In this document: positions 20,877-31,348 of the stretch, piece by piece
Position numbering within the stretch: position 1 is the first letter of the stretch
Layout: each line of letters begins with the position of its first letter
Source: Clostridiaceae bacterium
Lineage (GTDB): Bacteria > Bacillota_I > Bacilli_A > Erysipelotrichales > Coprobacillaceae
NCBI GenBank assembly: GCA_902363625.1
Contig: CABJAS010000007.1
Span: 124,001-188,000, forward strand
Direction of reading: 5' to 3'
DNA length: 64,000 nucleotides
The notes under the pieces: generated by a model
What the model was told of the DNA's origin: nothing
The model's database searches: none
What the model saw: only the letters and a program-made list of their open reading frames with translations
Translations under genes and position numbers: made by a program

Positions 20877-21755
20877 ATGAAGATGAAAAAAACAAGATTT
20901 AAAGGTCATGAAACCTTTTACTTTAGAGATGGATGGTTATCAAAAGCACTATTTGAATTAAATAATACTAATGATAATAACATACTTTCAGATGTTAAAT
21001 TCGGTATTTCTAAATTAGGTGTTGGATCTAATATGGTAAAGTCTATTAAGTATTGGTTGATGGCTTCGAAGTTAGTGGAATATAAAAACTCAAAACTTGG
21101 GTATCAGCTAACTGATTTAGGAAGACTGATCGCTAACAATGATGTGTATTTTGAAGATAATTTATCATTATGGCTTATCCATTTTTCTATATCTAGTAAT
21201 TATTCTATGGCCACAACATGGAATATATTCTGGAATAATTTCAAAGCTGATAGTTTCACATCAAAAGATCTTGAAGATTATATTACACATTATTTAGATA
21301 ATGAACTTGTTCCATATAATCAAAAATCACTTGAAAGTGATATAACAATACTATTACAAATGTATTCAAAAAAACTTTCAGATGATGATCCAGAGGAAAA
21401 TTCAATATGTCCTCTTTCTAGACTATCTCTAATTAATAAGGATATCAATGGATATGTTAAAAACTCTATTGATTTAGAAGAGGGACATGAATTGATTCCG
21501 TTATATATTATTGCAATGTCGAAGGATGATGATGATAACACAAATCTATTCAACGGATTTATTAAGCAAAGTGATGCTGAGGAATTACTAAATAAATATA
21601 TGAACGCCAATAGATTAATATCTAATGAGTATTTTTCTTTATTGAATAATAAATATATTAAAATGGTGAGTACAGCAGGATTAAATATGATTTACTTTAA
21701 TGAAAATCTTGATGTGCTCGATGAAATAAGAAAATATTATGAAGGGAGGCTATAA
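20877..21755 (+). CDS. DUF4007-family protein
   Basis: 292 residues opening with the family hallmark FKGHETFYFRDGWLSKAL. The first 120 residues look like a winged-helix region (VKSIKYWLMASKLVEY). Biochemical role unknown. It sits 10 bases after the PAPS-reductase-like gene and 2 bases before the large ATPase, so it is almost certainly part of the same complex or pathway. A DNA-binding adaptor is possible but is only inference. Confidence 0.75.
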   Translation: MKMKKTRFKGHETFYFRDGWLSKALFELNNTNDNNILSDVKFGISKLGVGSNMVKSIKYWLMASKLVEYKNSKLGYQLTDLGRLIANNDVYFEDNLSLWLIHFSISSNYSMATTWNIFWNNFKADSFTSKDLEDYITHYLDNELVPYNQKSLESDITILLQMYSKKLSDDDPEENSICPLSRLSLINKDINGYVKNSIDLEEGHELIPLYIIAMSKDDDDNTNLFNGFIKQSDAEELLNKYMNANRLISNEYFSLLNNKYIKMVSTAGLNMIYFNENLDVLDEIRKYYEGRL

Positions 21756-21757
21756 TT

Positions 21758-24700
21758 TTGAAGTTTTTAAAATATATCAAATTAAACAACCAATTTCAGA
21801 ATTCCATTAATTTAGGATTGGATTTAGAAGATTTGAATAAAGTGAATTCCTATATACCAACTACAACTGGTAACACTTTTTTGCATAACTTTTTAGATGA
21901 TGTATTAGATAAAAATAGGACAAAATCTTCATTGGTTATAGCACCATATGGTAAGGGAAAATCTCATGCGATATTAGTGTTATTGAATCTATTAAGAATA
22001 AACGATTTTGCAAGTATTGAGCCATTTATTGGAAATATCTCATCAATGGATAAAAATTTGTTGACTAAGATTAAAGATGTTAAAGAGAAAAAATACTTAC
22101 CTGTAATCATTTCAAACACAAGAGGATCTTTAAATCAATCATTAATGAATTCTTTACAAAAATCATTAAATGATTATGGTTTGACTGATCTTAAATTAGA
22201 AACAGATTACAGTGATGCAATAGATAGAATTAACCACTGGAAAAATAATTATCCTGAAGTTTATTCTGATTTTGTAGCCCTCTTAATAAAAGAAAAAATA
22301 AATGAAGAAATATTTATTACACGATTGAAACGTTTTGATGAGGATTCATATGATCTATTTTGTGATTTACACAAACAGCTGTTAGCTGGAACCAGCTTTG
22401 TGCCTAATAATTCGATGGAGATTGTTGATTATTATAAAGAAATAAAGAATCAAATTACTACTAAATACGGATTCGATGGTATATACATAGTATTTGATGA
22501 ATTTAGTAAATTCATAGAATCTAGAAACCCTGATACGATTAGTAATGATATGAAGATTATTCAAGATTTGTGCGAATTATCTAATTCTATGAATGACAAT
22601 AGCATGTATTTTATGATGGTTTTACATAAACCTATAAATGCTTATAGAAAACTCGATTTGGATATTAAAAATGCATTCAAAGGAATTGAAGGACGCGTAT
22701 CTTCGTATTATTTTCATTCAACAATCAAAAATTCGTTTGAATTGGTATATGATGTAATAAAGAAAAATAATGCTTATCTTGAGGTTAAAAAACAAAATAA
22801 ATCAATAAATCAAGGATTAACTAAAGTACTATTAGAAATTCCGGCAATCAATACTGAATTTAGTAATGATTTTATCGAAACTAAACTCATTGATAGTTGC
22901 TATCCATTAAATCCATTAACATTGTATTCGCTTATTAGAATAAGTGAAAAAGTTGCGCAAAACGAAAGAACATTATTTACCTTCTTATTAAAAGAGTCAC
23001 CATATTCTTTAAGCCAAACAATTAAAACGGACTATCCATATAAGTACATATTACCTTCATTAGTTTATGATTATTTTGAAAAAAATCTAATTGAAGATGA
23101 AGATAATTTGCTAATCCATAGAATAGCAAATAGTGTGAAAACTGCTTTAACATATATAGATAACAACTTAGAAATAGAATTGGTAAAAGCTTTAGCATTA
23201 GTATTAATTATAAATGAAAAATCATTATTACCCGCAAATTATAAAGTATTATCTGCGTGTACACTTATCAATGAAGAAGACGGGAAAGATGCAATTGATA
23301 ACTTGGTTGATAAGAACATTCTTGTAAAACGCAAGAATGGGTGTATTGAATTTAAGATTAATATGAATAAAGACATTCAAATTGAAATATCAAATCTTGT
23401 AAACACAAAATATTCAAAGATGAGGTTGAATGAGGAATTGAATTTATTATCTACTAATAAATATATATATCCTCGTGTTTATAACATGAAAAATGCAATT
23501 ACTAGATTTTTTAGAGTAGAATATATTGATGAGGAAACATTTTTAAACGTTGATGATTCAAATTATTGGTTTAATGCTCAACTAAATGATGGAATAATAT
23601 TCAATGTTATAAGAAAGCAAAATAATAATATTGATCTCATTAAAAAGCATGTATCTAAATTGAATAATCCTAGGTTATTGGTCGTATATCCTAATAAATA
23701 TATTAACTATACTGATACAGTAAAAAAAATTAAAGCTCTTGAATCCTTAATTGAAACTAGTGAAAGTGAAGATCGATTATTGTCAGCTGAACTAAATCAA
23801 ATGCGTTCAGATTTAAGACTTGAATTAGATGATAAATTAAATACAAGTTACTCTATTTATACAGGGGAACACAATCTAATTAATTCGTATAATGATAATG
23901 TGATCACAACTGTTAAAAGAGCACTTTCTAAGGAAAGAATATTAGGTGAAATTTTGTCAACTGTATTCTATGCTACTCCAATTGTTAATTTAGAGTTACT
24001 TAACAAAGAATATATCAAATCCACTTATAAAAAAGCAAGGTTTGAATTAATAGAAAAAATATTAAAAGGATACTTACAAGATGATGATTGTATAAATGCT
24101 AAAACATCACCATTAGATACCATAATAAACTGCTTGTTGGTTGAAACAGGTATTAAACCTCACGACGCAGAAAAGTTAAAAAGTAGCAATTTTATAGGGG
24201 TGTTAGATGCAATAGACGAATTCATCGATGATAAATCAGGTTCGTTTATAGATTTATATACGACTCTTCAAAAACCACCATACGGTATAAGACGTGGAAT
24301 AATCCCGGTTTTATTAGCAAACTCAATTTCGATGCAATCAAAAAGCATTATCATTTTGTATAAGAATAATATAGAAGTTGAGATAAGTCCTGATATTATA
24401 GAACGAATTAACGAAGATCCTGAAAGTTACAGTTTTAAACAAGACGATGAAAGTACGGATAAAATTGAATATATCCAAGATTTAATTAAGTTATTTAATA
24501 TCAATACTAATCAGAATGATTACATTGAAGTTGCTAATGCAATTAGAGATTGGTATCACAAGCTTCCTAAGTTTACAAAACAAATGATTGGAAAGGACGA
24601 ATCATTAAATAGGATTCAAATCAAGAGATTGAAAAAATATCTATCACAACCTGATTCAAACTCTAGTGAACTAATTCTTGAGATATTCCCTTCTATATTT

Positions 24701-25270
24701 AGAAAGGAAGATTATTCATTTGTTAATGAATTAAAAATAATAAAAGAGTTGATAGATTCTTATAAAATTAATTTTTCAGTAACGTTGAAAAATTATATGA
24801 ATGAGCAGTTTGGATTTTCTAAAGGCACTAATATTATCAATTCTTGTTCTATGTGGTTTAGAGAAAATAATCAGGTTTTAGATAAGAAAGTATTATCTCA
24901 ATCTCACAAATCTTTTAAAGATATGTTTGAAAAAGTTAATCACGATGAAGACGAGTTTAATATCATTAATTCAATTGCTTATTATTTAACAGGATTATTT
25001 ATTGAAGATTGGTCAAACAACACAATCACACTATTTAAACAACAATTTGAAGATTTAATAGAAGCTTCGAAAGATCAAGAAGAAAGCTCAAATGAATTAA
25101 TCATTAATATTGATGGAAATCAAATTCATAAAACATTCAGCGAAGAATTAGATGATTCTACAGAGTTGATTGAAAATATTATTACTGATGCTATAGATGA
25201 TTTTGGAGATACCATTTCATCAGAGCAAAAAATAGCATTACTGGTTAAAATTATGAAAAAGTATATTTAA
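21758..25270 (+). CDS. Large BrxC/PglY-like P-loop ATPase of the Dnd-like cluster
   Basis: 1170 residues. Walker A is IAPYGKGKSH (about 62-71), in the same arrangement as the GSGKSH loop of BrxC/PglY ATPases; Walker B is IVFDEFSKF (about 245). The rest is a long helical C-terminus of unknown fold. The start is TTG 21758 behind GGGAGG. Such giant ATPases occur in BREX and in phosphorothioation-dependent restriction (DptH). The link to PglZ-type BREX is not supported because pglZ is missing. Likely role is the restriction or interference arm, by context only. Confidence 0.65.
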   Translation: MKFLKYIKLNNQFQNSINLGLDLEDLNKVNSYIPTTTGNTFLHNFLDDVLDKNRTKSSLVIAPYGKGKSHAILVLLNLLRINDFASIEPFIGNISSMDKNLLTKIKDVKEKKYLPVIISNTRGSLNQSLMNSLQKSLNDYGLTDLKLETDYSDAIDRINHWKNNYPEVYSDFVALLIKEKINEEIFITRLKRFDEDSYDLFCDLHKQLLAGTSFVPNNSMEIVDYYKEIKNQITTKYGFDGIYIVFDEFSKFIESRNPDTISNDMKIIQDLCELSNSMNDNSMYFMMVLHKPINAYRKLDLDIKNAFKGIEGRVSSYYFHSTIKNSFELVYDVIKKNNAYLEVKKQNKSINQGLTKVLLEIPAINTEFSNDFIETKLIDSCYPLNPLTLYSLIRISEKVAQNERTLFTFLLKESPYSLSQTIKTDYPYKYILPSLVYDYFEKNLIEDEDNLLIHRIANSVKTALTYIDNNLEIELVKALALVLIINEKSLLPANYKVLSACTLINEEDGKDAIDNLVDKNILVKRKNGCIEFKINMNKDIQIEISNLVNTKYSKMRLNEELNLLSTNKYIYPRVYNMKNAITRFFRVEYIDEETFLNVDDSNYWFNAQLNDGIIFNVIRKQNNNIDLIKKHVSKLNNPRLLVVYPNKYINYTDTVKKIKALESLIETSESEDRLLSAELNQMRSDLRLELDDKLNTSYSIYTGEHNLINSYNDNVITTVKRALSKERILGEILSTVFYATPIVNLELLNKEYIKSTYKKARFELIEKILKGYLQDDDCINAKTSPLDTIINCLLVETGIKPHDAEKLKSSNFIGVLDAIDEFIDDKSGSFIDLYTTLQKPPYGIRRGIIPVLLANSISMQSKSIIILYKNNIEVEISPDIIERINEDPESYSFKQDDESTDKIEYIQDLIKLFNINTNQNDYIEVANAIRDWYHKLPKFTKQMIGKDESLNRIQIKRLKKYLSQPDSNSSELILEIFPSIFRKEDYSFVNELKIIKELIDSYKINFSVTLKNYMNEQFGFSKGTNIINSCSMWFRENNQVLDKKVLSQSHKSFKDMFEKVNHDEDEFNIINSIAYYLTGLFIEDWSNNTITLFKQQFEDLIEASKDQEESSNELIINIDGNQIHKTFSEELDDSTELIENIITDAIDDFGDTISSEQKIALLVKIMKKYI

Positions 25271-25284
25271 GGGAGGTGATACCA

Positions 25285-26418
25285 ATGATTTATTTAGATA
25301 ACGCAGCAACAACCTTCCCTAAACCAGAAGTACTGTATGAAGCAAATGACTATGCTCAAAGAAATTTGGCTTTCAATGCAGGTAGAGGAAGTTATAAACA
25401 ATCAAAAATATCACATCAATACATCGAAGAATGTAGAAGTATACTTTGCGAAAAAGCTAATGCAAAAAATTTATTATTCTCAGCCTCAGCCACTTCATGT
25501 TTAAACATGGTAGTAGCTGGGCTTAATCTTGAAGAGAATGATATAGTATATCATTCTCCGTATGACCATAATGCGATTGTAAGGACTTTATATGAAAAAT
25601 CCAAAATAGAACATTTTACAATCAAGAAAATGAGCTTGAATGAAGATTTAAGTATAGATTTGAAGAAATTAAGCATTGATATTATTAGAGATAAACCAAA
25701 AGCTATATTTTGCACACATGTTAGTAACGTTACAGGGTATATTCTTCCTGTTGGCGAAATAGGAAAATTAACGGAACAAATAGATACCAAGTTTATTGTC
25801 GATGGAGCACAAGCATTTGGTTTAATTAATTTGAATTTACAATTATCTAATATTGATTATTATGTTTTTGCAGGTCACAAAACTCTTTATGGACCTTTTG
25901 GTATTGCTGGTATTTTGTGTAAGGATAAACAAATAGATTTAGATTGTGTATTTTATGGCGGAACCGGATCAGATTCTTTAAATGTTTATATGCCTCAAGA
26001 AGGAACAAGTAGATTTGAACCATCTAGTCCTAACATTGTTGCAATTTATTCACTTTTGAAAAGTTCTCAATGGATTTTTGAACAAAATAGTTTAGAACAT
26101 GAAAAATTTTTGGTGGATTATTTGATAAAAAAACTAAGTTTAATTGATGATTTAATTATTTATATTCCCCCAAACGATTATACAGGTATATTGTCAATAA
26201 ATATCAAAGGTTATAAAAGTAATGAAGTTGCAAAGATACTAGAAGATGATTATTCCATACTAGTAAGAAGTGATTATCACTGTTCACCTTTTATACATGA
26301 TCATTTGAAGACGAAAGAGTTTTTGGGTACGGTTAGAATCTCTTTTGGTGCATTCTCTACAAAAGAAGATTGTGATGTGCTTGTTGATGCATTGGAGGAA
26401 ATTGCTTATGACATTTAG
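25285..26418 (+). CDS. Cysteine desulfurase, DndA/IscS-like class V aminotransferase
   Basis: 377 residues. PLP-dependent enzyme that takes sulfur from cysteine. Conserved parts are YLDNAATTFPKP at the start, DGAQAFG, the PLP lysine in GHKTLYGPFG (about 197) and the catalytic Cys in YHCSPF (about 332). ATG 25285 follows the strong GGGAGGTGAT; the in-frame GTG at 25276 lies inside that site. Within the cluster it would supply sulfur to the PAPS-reductase-like protein, as DndA does to DndC. Its end overlaps the helicase start. Confidence 0.9.
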   Translation: MIYLDNAATTFPKPEVLYEANDYAQRNLAFNAGRGSYKQSKISHQYIEECRSILCEKANAKNLLFSASATSCLNMVVAGLNLEENDIVYHSPYDHNAIVRTLYEKSKIEHFTIKKMSLNEDLSIDLKKLSIDIIRDKPKAIFCTHVSNVTGYILPVGEIGKLTEQIDTKFIVDGAQAFGLINLNLQLSNIDYYVFAGHKTLYGPFGIAGILCKDKQIDLDCVFYGGTGSDSLNVYMPQEGTSRFEPSSPNIVAIYSLLKSSQWIFEQNSLEHEKFLVDYLIKKLSLIDDLIIYIPPNDYTGILSINIKGYKSNEVAKILEDDYSILVRSDYHCSPFIHDHLKTKEFLGTVRISFGAFSTKEDCDVLVDALEEIAYDI

Positions 26419-28587
26419 AAATCTAAATATTGAAAAAGAATATAGAAATCGACAAATCAATATAATTGATAATTTCTATGTACCAATTCTAAGAGAAGCA
26501 ACTTCATATGATCGTGCTGTTGGTTTCTTTTCGTCCACTTCATTATCAGAAATAGCAGAAGGTATATTTCCTCTTGTTAAAAATGGAGGTAAAATTAGAA
26601 TAATTGCATCTCCTAAATTATCTGAAGAAGATATTGAAGCAATTAATGTTGGTTATAGAAACAGAAATGAAATTATTAAGGAAAGTTTAGAAAGAGAATT
26701 ACTTCCAGCAAAAAATAAAAGAGATGCTTATAGACTGAATTTATTAGCAAATTTAATAGCTTCTGGTGTTTTAGAATTTAAAATTGCCTTTGTTAATAAT
26801 CATAATAATATAGGTATGTACCATGAAAAAATGGGTATATTTTATGATAAAAATAATGATTTTATCGCATTCTCTGGTTCAGCAAATGAATCTAAGACAG
26901 CTATCTCATTAAATTATGAATCTATTGATGTATATTGCTCTTGGAAAAATGAAGATGCCTTTGAAAGAGGTACAAATAAAATTACAGCTTTTAATAGAAT
27001 ATGGGAAAATAAAGATGATGCAATTGAAGCAATTCATTTCCCAAGTGTTAATCAAAAAATCTTTGAAAATTATAAGATTAATAAACAACTAGAGGATTAT
27101 ACAGAAGATGATATAAATACGAATGTTGATATTCAAATTAGTAATACCTTTAATAACAAGCATAATTATCCGGAATTGCCTCAATGGTTAAAAATTAGAA
27201 AGTATCAAAATGAAGCTGTTGATAACTGGGAAAAAAATAGTTTTTCAGGTATCTTCGATATGGCAACAGGAACAGGCAAGACTTTGACTGGATTAGTAGG
27301 TGTTGAAAGATTATCTAAATTCCTTGATAATCATCTTGCAGTTATCATCGTATGCCCATATCAACATTTAGTGGAACAATGGGTAGAAGACATTAAAGAA
27401 TTTAATATTAAACCAATCATAGGATATGGATGTACAAAGCAAAAAGACTGGATAGAGCTATTCAAAATCAAAATTATCAAGTGCCTAAGAGAGGATTCTT
27501 TTGCCTAATAACAACAAATGCGACATTTTCTAGAGAATTTATACAATCTAGAATTCAACAGATAGAATCAGATATCTTGTTACTTGTTGATGAAGCACAC
27601 AATTTTGGGGCAAGTAACTTAAGTACAAAACTAGACAATAAATATAAATATAGGTTAGCACTAAGTGCCACATTAGATAGAAAAGGTGATTTAGAAGGAA
27701 CAAACTTACTTCATTCATACTTTGGGAGAAAGTGCATCGAGTACGATTTAGAACGCGCCATTAAAGAAAAAAAGTTGACAGAGTATGATTATAAACCGAT
27801 TGTTATCAGTTTGAATGAAGATGAATTACAGAAATATGATGGATTAACTAATGAAATTTCTCGTTGTTTAATATTAGACAGGAAAACTGGTAAAAAGAAA
27901 CTTAATGAGCGAGGTAAGATATTAGCTTTACAAAGGGCTAGACTTGTTGCAGGAGCGAATAATAAAACACTAAAATTAAAAGAAATAATGAAAACCTATT
28001 CTGATGATGATCATATGATAGTTTATTGTGGTGCGACTCAAGTTGAAAATCTGAGTGAGGATTTCACAGAAACATCTGATGAAGATATTAGACAAATAGA
28101 CTTGATTACTAAAATTATGGGTTCAGATTTAAATATGAAAGTTGCACAATATACTTCAAATGAGTCTATAGTTGAAAGGAAAAATATTCAGGCTAGTTTT
28201 GAAAGAGGAAATATTCAGGCTTTAATCGCAATTAAATGCCTTGATGAAGGTGTAAACATACCTAGCATTAAAACAGCATTTATATTGGCAAGTACAACAA
28301 ATCCTAAAGAGTATATACAACGACGAGGAAGAGTTTTAAGATTATTTGAAGGAAAAGAAAAGGCAGTTATTTATGATTTCATAACTCTCCCAAGACCTTT
28401 GAATAATTCTGTTTATTTAACAGAAACCGAGAAAAATAGAGAATTATCTTTAGTGAAAAATGAACTAATACGTGCGGAAGAATTTGCTAGATTAGCGATA
28501 AATCAAATAGAAGCATATAGTATTATTAATGAGATTAAAGAAGTATATAATTTATTTGAACTAAAGATTGACAACTACGATTATTAG
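26408..28587 (+). pseudogene. PLD-nuclease/SF2 helicase, Dnd-type restriction enzyme, broken by a frameshift
   Basis: Starts at ATG 26408 behind TTGGAGGAA, overlapping the desulfurase gene. The N-terminal phospholipase-D domain has MYHEKMGIF and SGSANES (HxK motif, about residue 138); then come the helicase motifs MATGTGKT (about 287), VDEAHNFG, LSATLDRKGD and QRRGRVLR. The frame changes near 27441-27455: the first part ends at 27508, the rest is read from the frame open at 27430. One missing base, plausibly in the A5 run at 27441-27445, explains it. The layout matches the family described as DNA phosphorothioation system restriction enzyme. If the shift is real, no full-length enzyme is made. 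Confidence 0.8.
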
Positions 28588-28600
28588 AGGAGGGAAAAAT

Positions 28601-28777
28601 ATGAGTAATCATATAATAATTGATGGAGTACAAGTGGATAAAGAGTTAGCGTTAAGCATCGCTAAGAAAATCTTGATAAAGGAATCTATTAATGTAAAAA
28701 CGAAAGAGTTTAGCGGTCCAGAAATGGTGAAAATAATCGCTAAAATGATAGAGGGTAAAGACAATGTTATTAAATGA
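28601..28777 (+). CDS. 58-residue protein of unknown function between the helicase and DndD-like genes
   Basis: Starts at ATG 28601 behind AGGAGGG with ideal spacing. The sequence is Lys/Ile-rich and mainly helical (LALSIAKKILIKESI), with no Cys and no family I recognise. The gene overlaps the DndD-like start by 14 bases, so it is translationally coupled. By position it might be a small subunit in the way DndE pairs with DndD, but I see no DndE sequence pattern. Confidence 0.6.
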   Translation: MSNHIIIDGVQVDKELALSIAKKILIKESINVKTKEFSGPEMVKIIAKMIEGKDNVIK

Positions 28778-30803
28778 AATAAAGCTTAAAAATTTTAGAC
28801 AATACATTAATCAAGATATTAAGTTTTCTGCTGATATTGAAAACAATAAAAATGTAACAATAGTTATGGGAGAAATAGGAACAGGAAAAACTACACTTGC
28901 TCAAGCATTTAGATGGTGTTTCTATGGAGAAACAGATTTTGCTGATTCAAATTTATTAAATTATGTAGTTGCTAGAGAGCTAGAAAATGGTAGTAGTGCG
29001 GACGTTGAAGTAACAGTTAATTTTATTCACAGACAAAAAGAATATGAAATAACAAGAAAAATTAAATGTACTAAGAATTCTAATGGGAAAATTACACAAA
29101 GTAGAACTTCCTTTTTTGAATTGACATACAAAGATGAAAAGTCAATAACACATACTATTACAGATCCTTCTGACGAGATAAATGAAATACTTCCTAAAGC
29201 TATTTCCAAATATTTTTTCTTTGATGGAGAAAGAATGGGTAATATAAGTAAACAAATTGCTAAGGGAAAAGGAACTGAGTTCGGTGAAGCTGTTAAAAAC
29301 CTTTTAGGTTTAACCGCATTTACTGAAGCAATCGATCATCTAAATGGTAAATCAAAGCAGAACACGGTTGTAAAGTATTTTGAAAAACAATACAGTTCTA
29401 AGAGTAATTCTGATATTGAAAGAATTAGAAACGAAATGGATGAAATAAATCAAAAAAGACAAAAAAATAACGAAGATATTATTAAATGTAATAAAGATAT
29501 CGATATTGCACAAGAAAATGTTGAAAAATATGCCTCTCAATTAAGAGAAAATGATAAAAGCAAGGAATTACAAGAAAAAAGAGAGGATTTAGTAAATAAA
29601 AATAAATCACTTGAATATGAAAATGTTGAGAACACTCGAAATATTGTAAAGCTATTTAATCAAAATTCAAGAGCGTGGTACCTTCAATCATTATTGTCAA
29701 GCATAAAAGAAGAATTAGATAAAAGTGATTCAATTGACAAAGGAATACCTGACATAACTGCAAAAACAATAGAATATCTTCTTAAAAATAAAAGATGTAT
29801 ATGTGGTGATCCAATAGAATTTGGAAGTAAAGAATATGATGCGTTAAATGATTTACTAAACTATGTACCTCCAAAAGCAATTGGGACAATGATTTCAGAA
29901 TTCAGCACTGAGTGTAATCGTATAATAAAAAATGAAACGGCAAAATATCTTTATGATATGACAAAAGTGTCCTATGCAAAAATTTTAGGTAATCAAACTG
30001 ATTATCAAGATAACTTAGATATTATTGATGACATATCTGAAACATTACATGGTACGCCTGATGTGTCTAGTATACAGGGAGAATATAATAGATTTTTAGA
30101 TCAACTAAATGTTAAAAATGATGATTTAAAGGATTATCACGAAAAAAAAGGTGCATTAGAATCAGATTTTAGTAGAAAAGAAAAAGAGCTAACAAATCTA
30201 GCTCTGTTAGATGAGAAAAATAAAATATCAGTCGAAAATAAAGTCTATGCCGAATATATTTATGAAATTATAAATGAAAACTATAAAACTGAAGAAATTA
30301 AAACTAGACAAGAATTAGAAAGAGCTGTGGATAGAATATTTAAATATATTTATAATGGTGGTTTCTCTCTATCATTAGATGAAAGATATAACATCATAAT
30401 TAATTCTACAGAATTAGAAGATTTTAATGAAAACATTGAAACATCAACTGGACAAAGTATGTCCGTACTATTTGCTTTCATCACCGGAGTAATTGAGATA
30501 GCAAGAAAAAATCAAAAAGAAAAAGAAAGTCGCAAATTAAATAGTGGGTCTAATTTAGAAGAAGAAGCGATTTCAGAAGCATATCCATTGGTTATGGATG
30601 CACCATTATCTGCTTTTAGTAAAAAAACTATTAAGAATATATGTAATTCAATACCAAGCATTGCAGAACAAGTGATTATTTTTATAAAAGATACTGATGG
30701 TGATATTGCAACCGAATACTTGTCAGATAGAGTTGAATATACATATCAAATTAATAAAGAGAATGAATTTGTTGCAAAAATTGATCAAAAAGGAGGAAAA
30801 TAG
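28764..30803 (+). CDS. DndD-like SMC-type ATPase
   Basis: 679 residues. Walker A MGEIGTGKTT (about 35), then the DndD hallmark FFFDGERMG (about 151), a long coiled coil interrupted by a CICG hook-like turn (about 345), an ABC signature region STGQSMSVLFAF (about 562) and Walker B PLVMDAPLSAFS (about 608). DndD is the ATPase of the phosphorothioation complex with DndC and DndE and may open or nick DNA. The Rad50-like layout and the desulfurase and PAPS-reductase neighbours make this the best anchor for calling the cluster Dnd-like. Confidence 0.85.
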   Translation: MLLNEIKLKNFRQYINQDIKFSADIENNKNVTIVMGEIGTGKTTLAQAFRWCFYGETDFADSNLLNYVVARELENGSSADVEVTVNFIHRQKEYEITRKIKCTKNSNGKITQSRTSFFELTYKDEKSITHTITDPSDEINEILPKAISKYFFFDGERMGNISKQIAKGKGTEFGEAVKNLLGLTAFTEAIDHLNGKSKQNTVVKYFEKQYSSKSNSDIERIRNEMDEINQKRQKNNEDIIKCNKDIDIAQENVEKYASQLRENDKSKELQEKREDLVNKNKSLEYENVENTRNIVKLFNQNSRAWYLQSLLSSIKEELDKSDSIDKGIPDITAKTIEYLLKNKRCICGDPIEFGSKEYDALNDLLNYVPPKAIGTMISEFSTECNRIIKNETAKYLYDMTKVSYAKILGNQTDYQDNLDIIDDISETLHGTPDVSSIQGEYNRFLDQLNVKNDDLKDYHEKKGALESDFSRKEKELTNLALLDEKNKISVENKVYAEYIYEIINENYKTEEIKTRQELERAVDRIFKYIYNGGFSLSLDERYNIIINSTELEDFNENIETSTGQSMSVLFAFITGVIEIARKNQKEKESRKLNSGSNLEEEAISEAYPLVMDAPLSAFSKKTIKNICNSIPSIAEQVIIFIKDTDGDIATEYLSDRVEYTYQINKENEFVAKIDQKGGK

Positions 30804-30805
30804 GT

Positions 30806-31348
30806 ATGTTTGATAAAGAATATGTCTTTCATGGTAAGCACGCTGATATTGTGAAAAAATTAACTCAAAAATTCGATGATGAGAATAGTTTATTTAATAG
30901 AAACCTTGATGTCTATTTAATGGCTCCTCTTGTAGGATTGCTAAATGGAAAAATGGCACCGATAGATAGCCAAAAAAATGAAAGCAATACACTATCAACT
31001 ACAAAAATATTTACTGATCAATTGATAAGTGTTAAGGACGATTTAATGTTTAATTTTAGAGTGGTGATTTTATTACATGATAAAAATAATATTCCATTTA
31101 AGGATAGAGCTGATTTTGCATTTAGATACTATAATGATGAAGATCCAAAAAGCGAACACAATATACTGATTTATAAAGATTATTATGAATCATATGTTAG
31201 AGGTGGACTGGAGATATTGAATGAGGAATTAATTGAAAAAGGTTCTGATTATGTAATGAATTTAGAAAATTTTTTGAAAACTCATACCAATTTATATTGT
31301 AAAGAAATTGGGTCTCTTGTTGACATGGTTAGGAGTTTTCAAGATTGA
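30806..31348 (+). CDS. Unrecognised 180-residue protein of the Dnd-like cluster
   Basis: Starts at ATG 30806 behind AGGAGGAAAA, two bases after the DndD-like gene. It begins with a hydrophilic helix and an FHGKHADIVKKL motif; then comes NRNLDVYLMAPLVGLLNGK, a short hydrophobic stretch, and a segment RADFAFRYY. No signal peptide, no Cys pair. It occupies the place after dndD where dndE sits in classical operons, but the sequence does not look like DndE. No function is proposed. Confidence 0.6.
   Translation: MFDKEYVFHGKHADIVKKLTQKFDDENSLFNRNLDVYLMAPLVGLLNGKMAPIDSQKNESNTLSTTKIFTDQLISVKDDLMFNFRVVILLHDKNNIPFKDRADFAFRYYNDEDPKSEHNILIYKDYYESYVRGGLEILNEELIEKGSDYVMNLENFLKTHTNLYCKEIGSLVDMVRSFQD

Noticed and set aside
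27430..27510. Programmed -1 frameshift in the helicase
   Set aside because: The A run does not fit an X XXY YYZ slippery heptamer in the zero frame and no downstream stem was seen.
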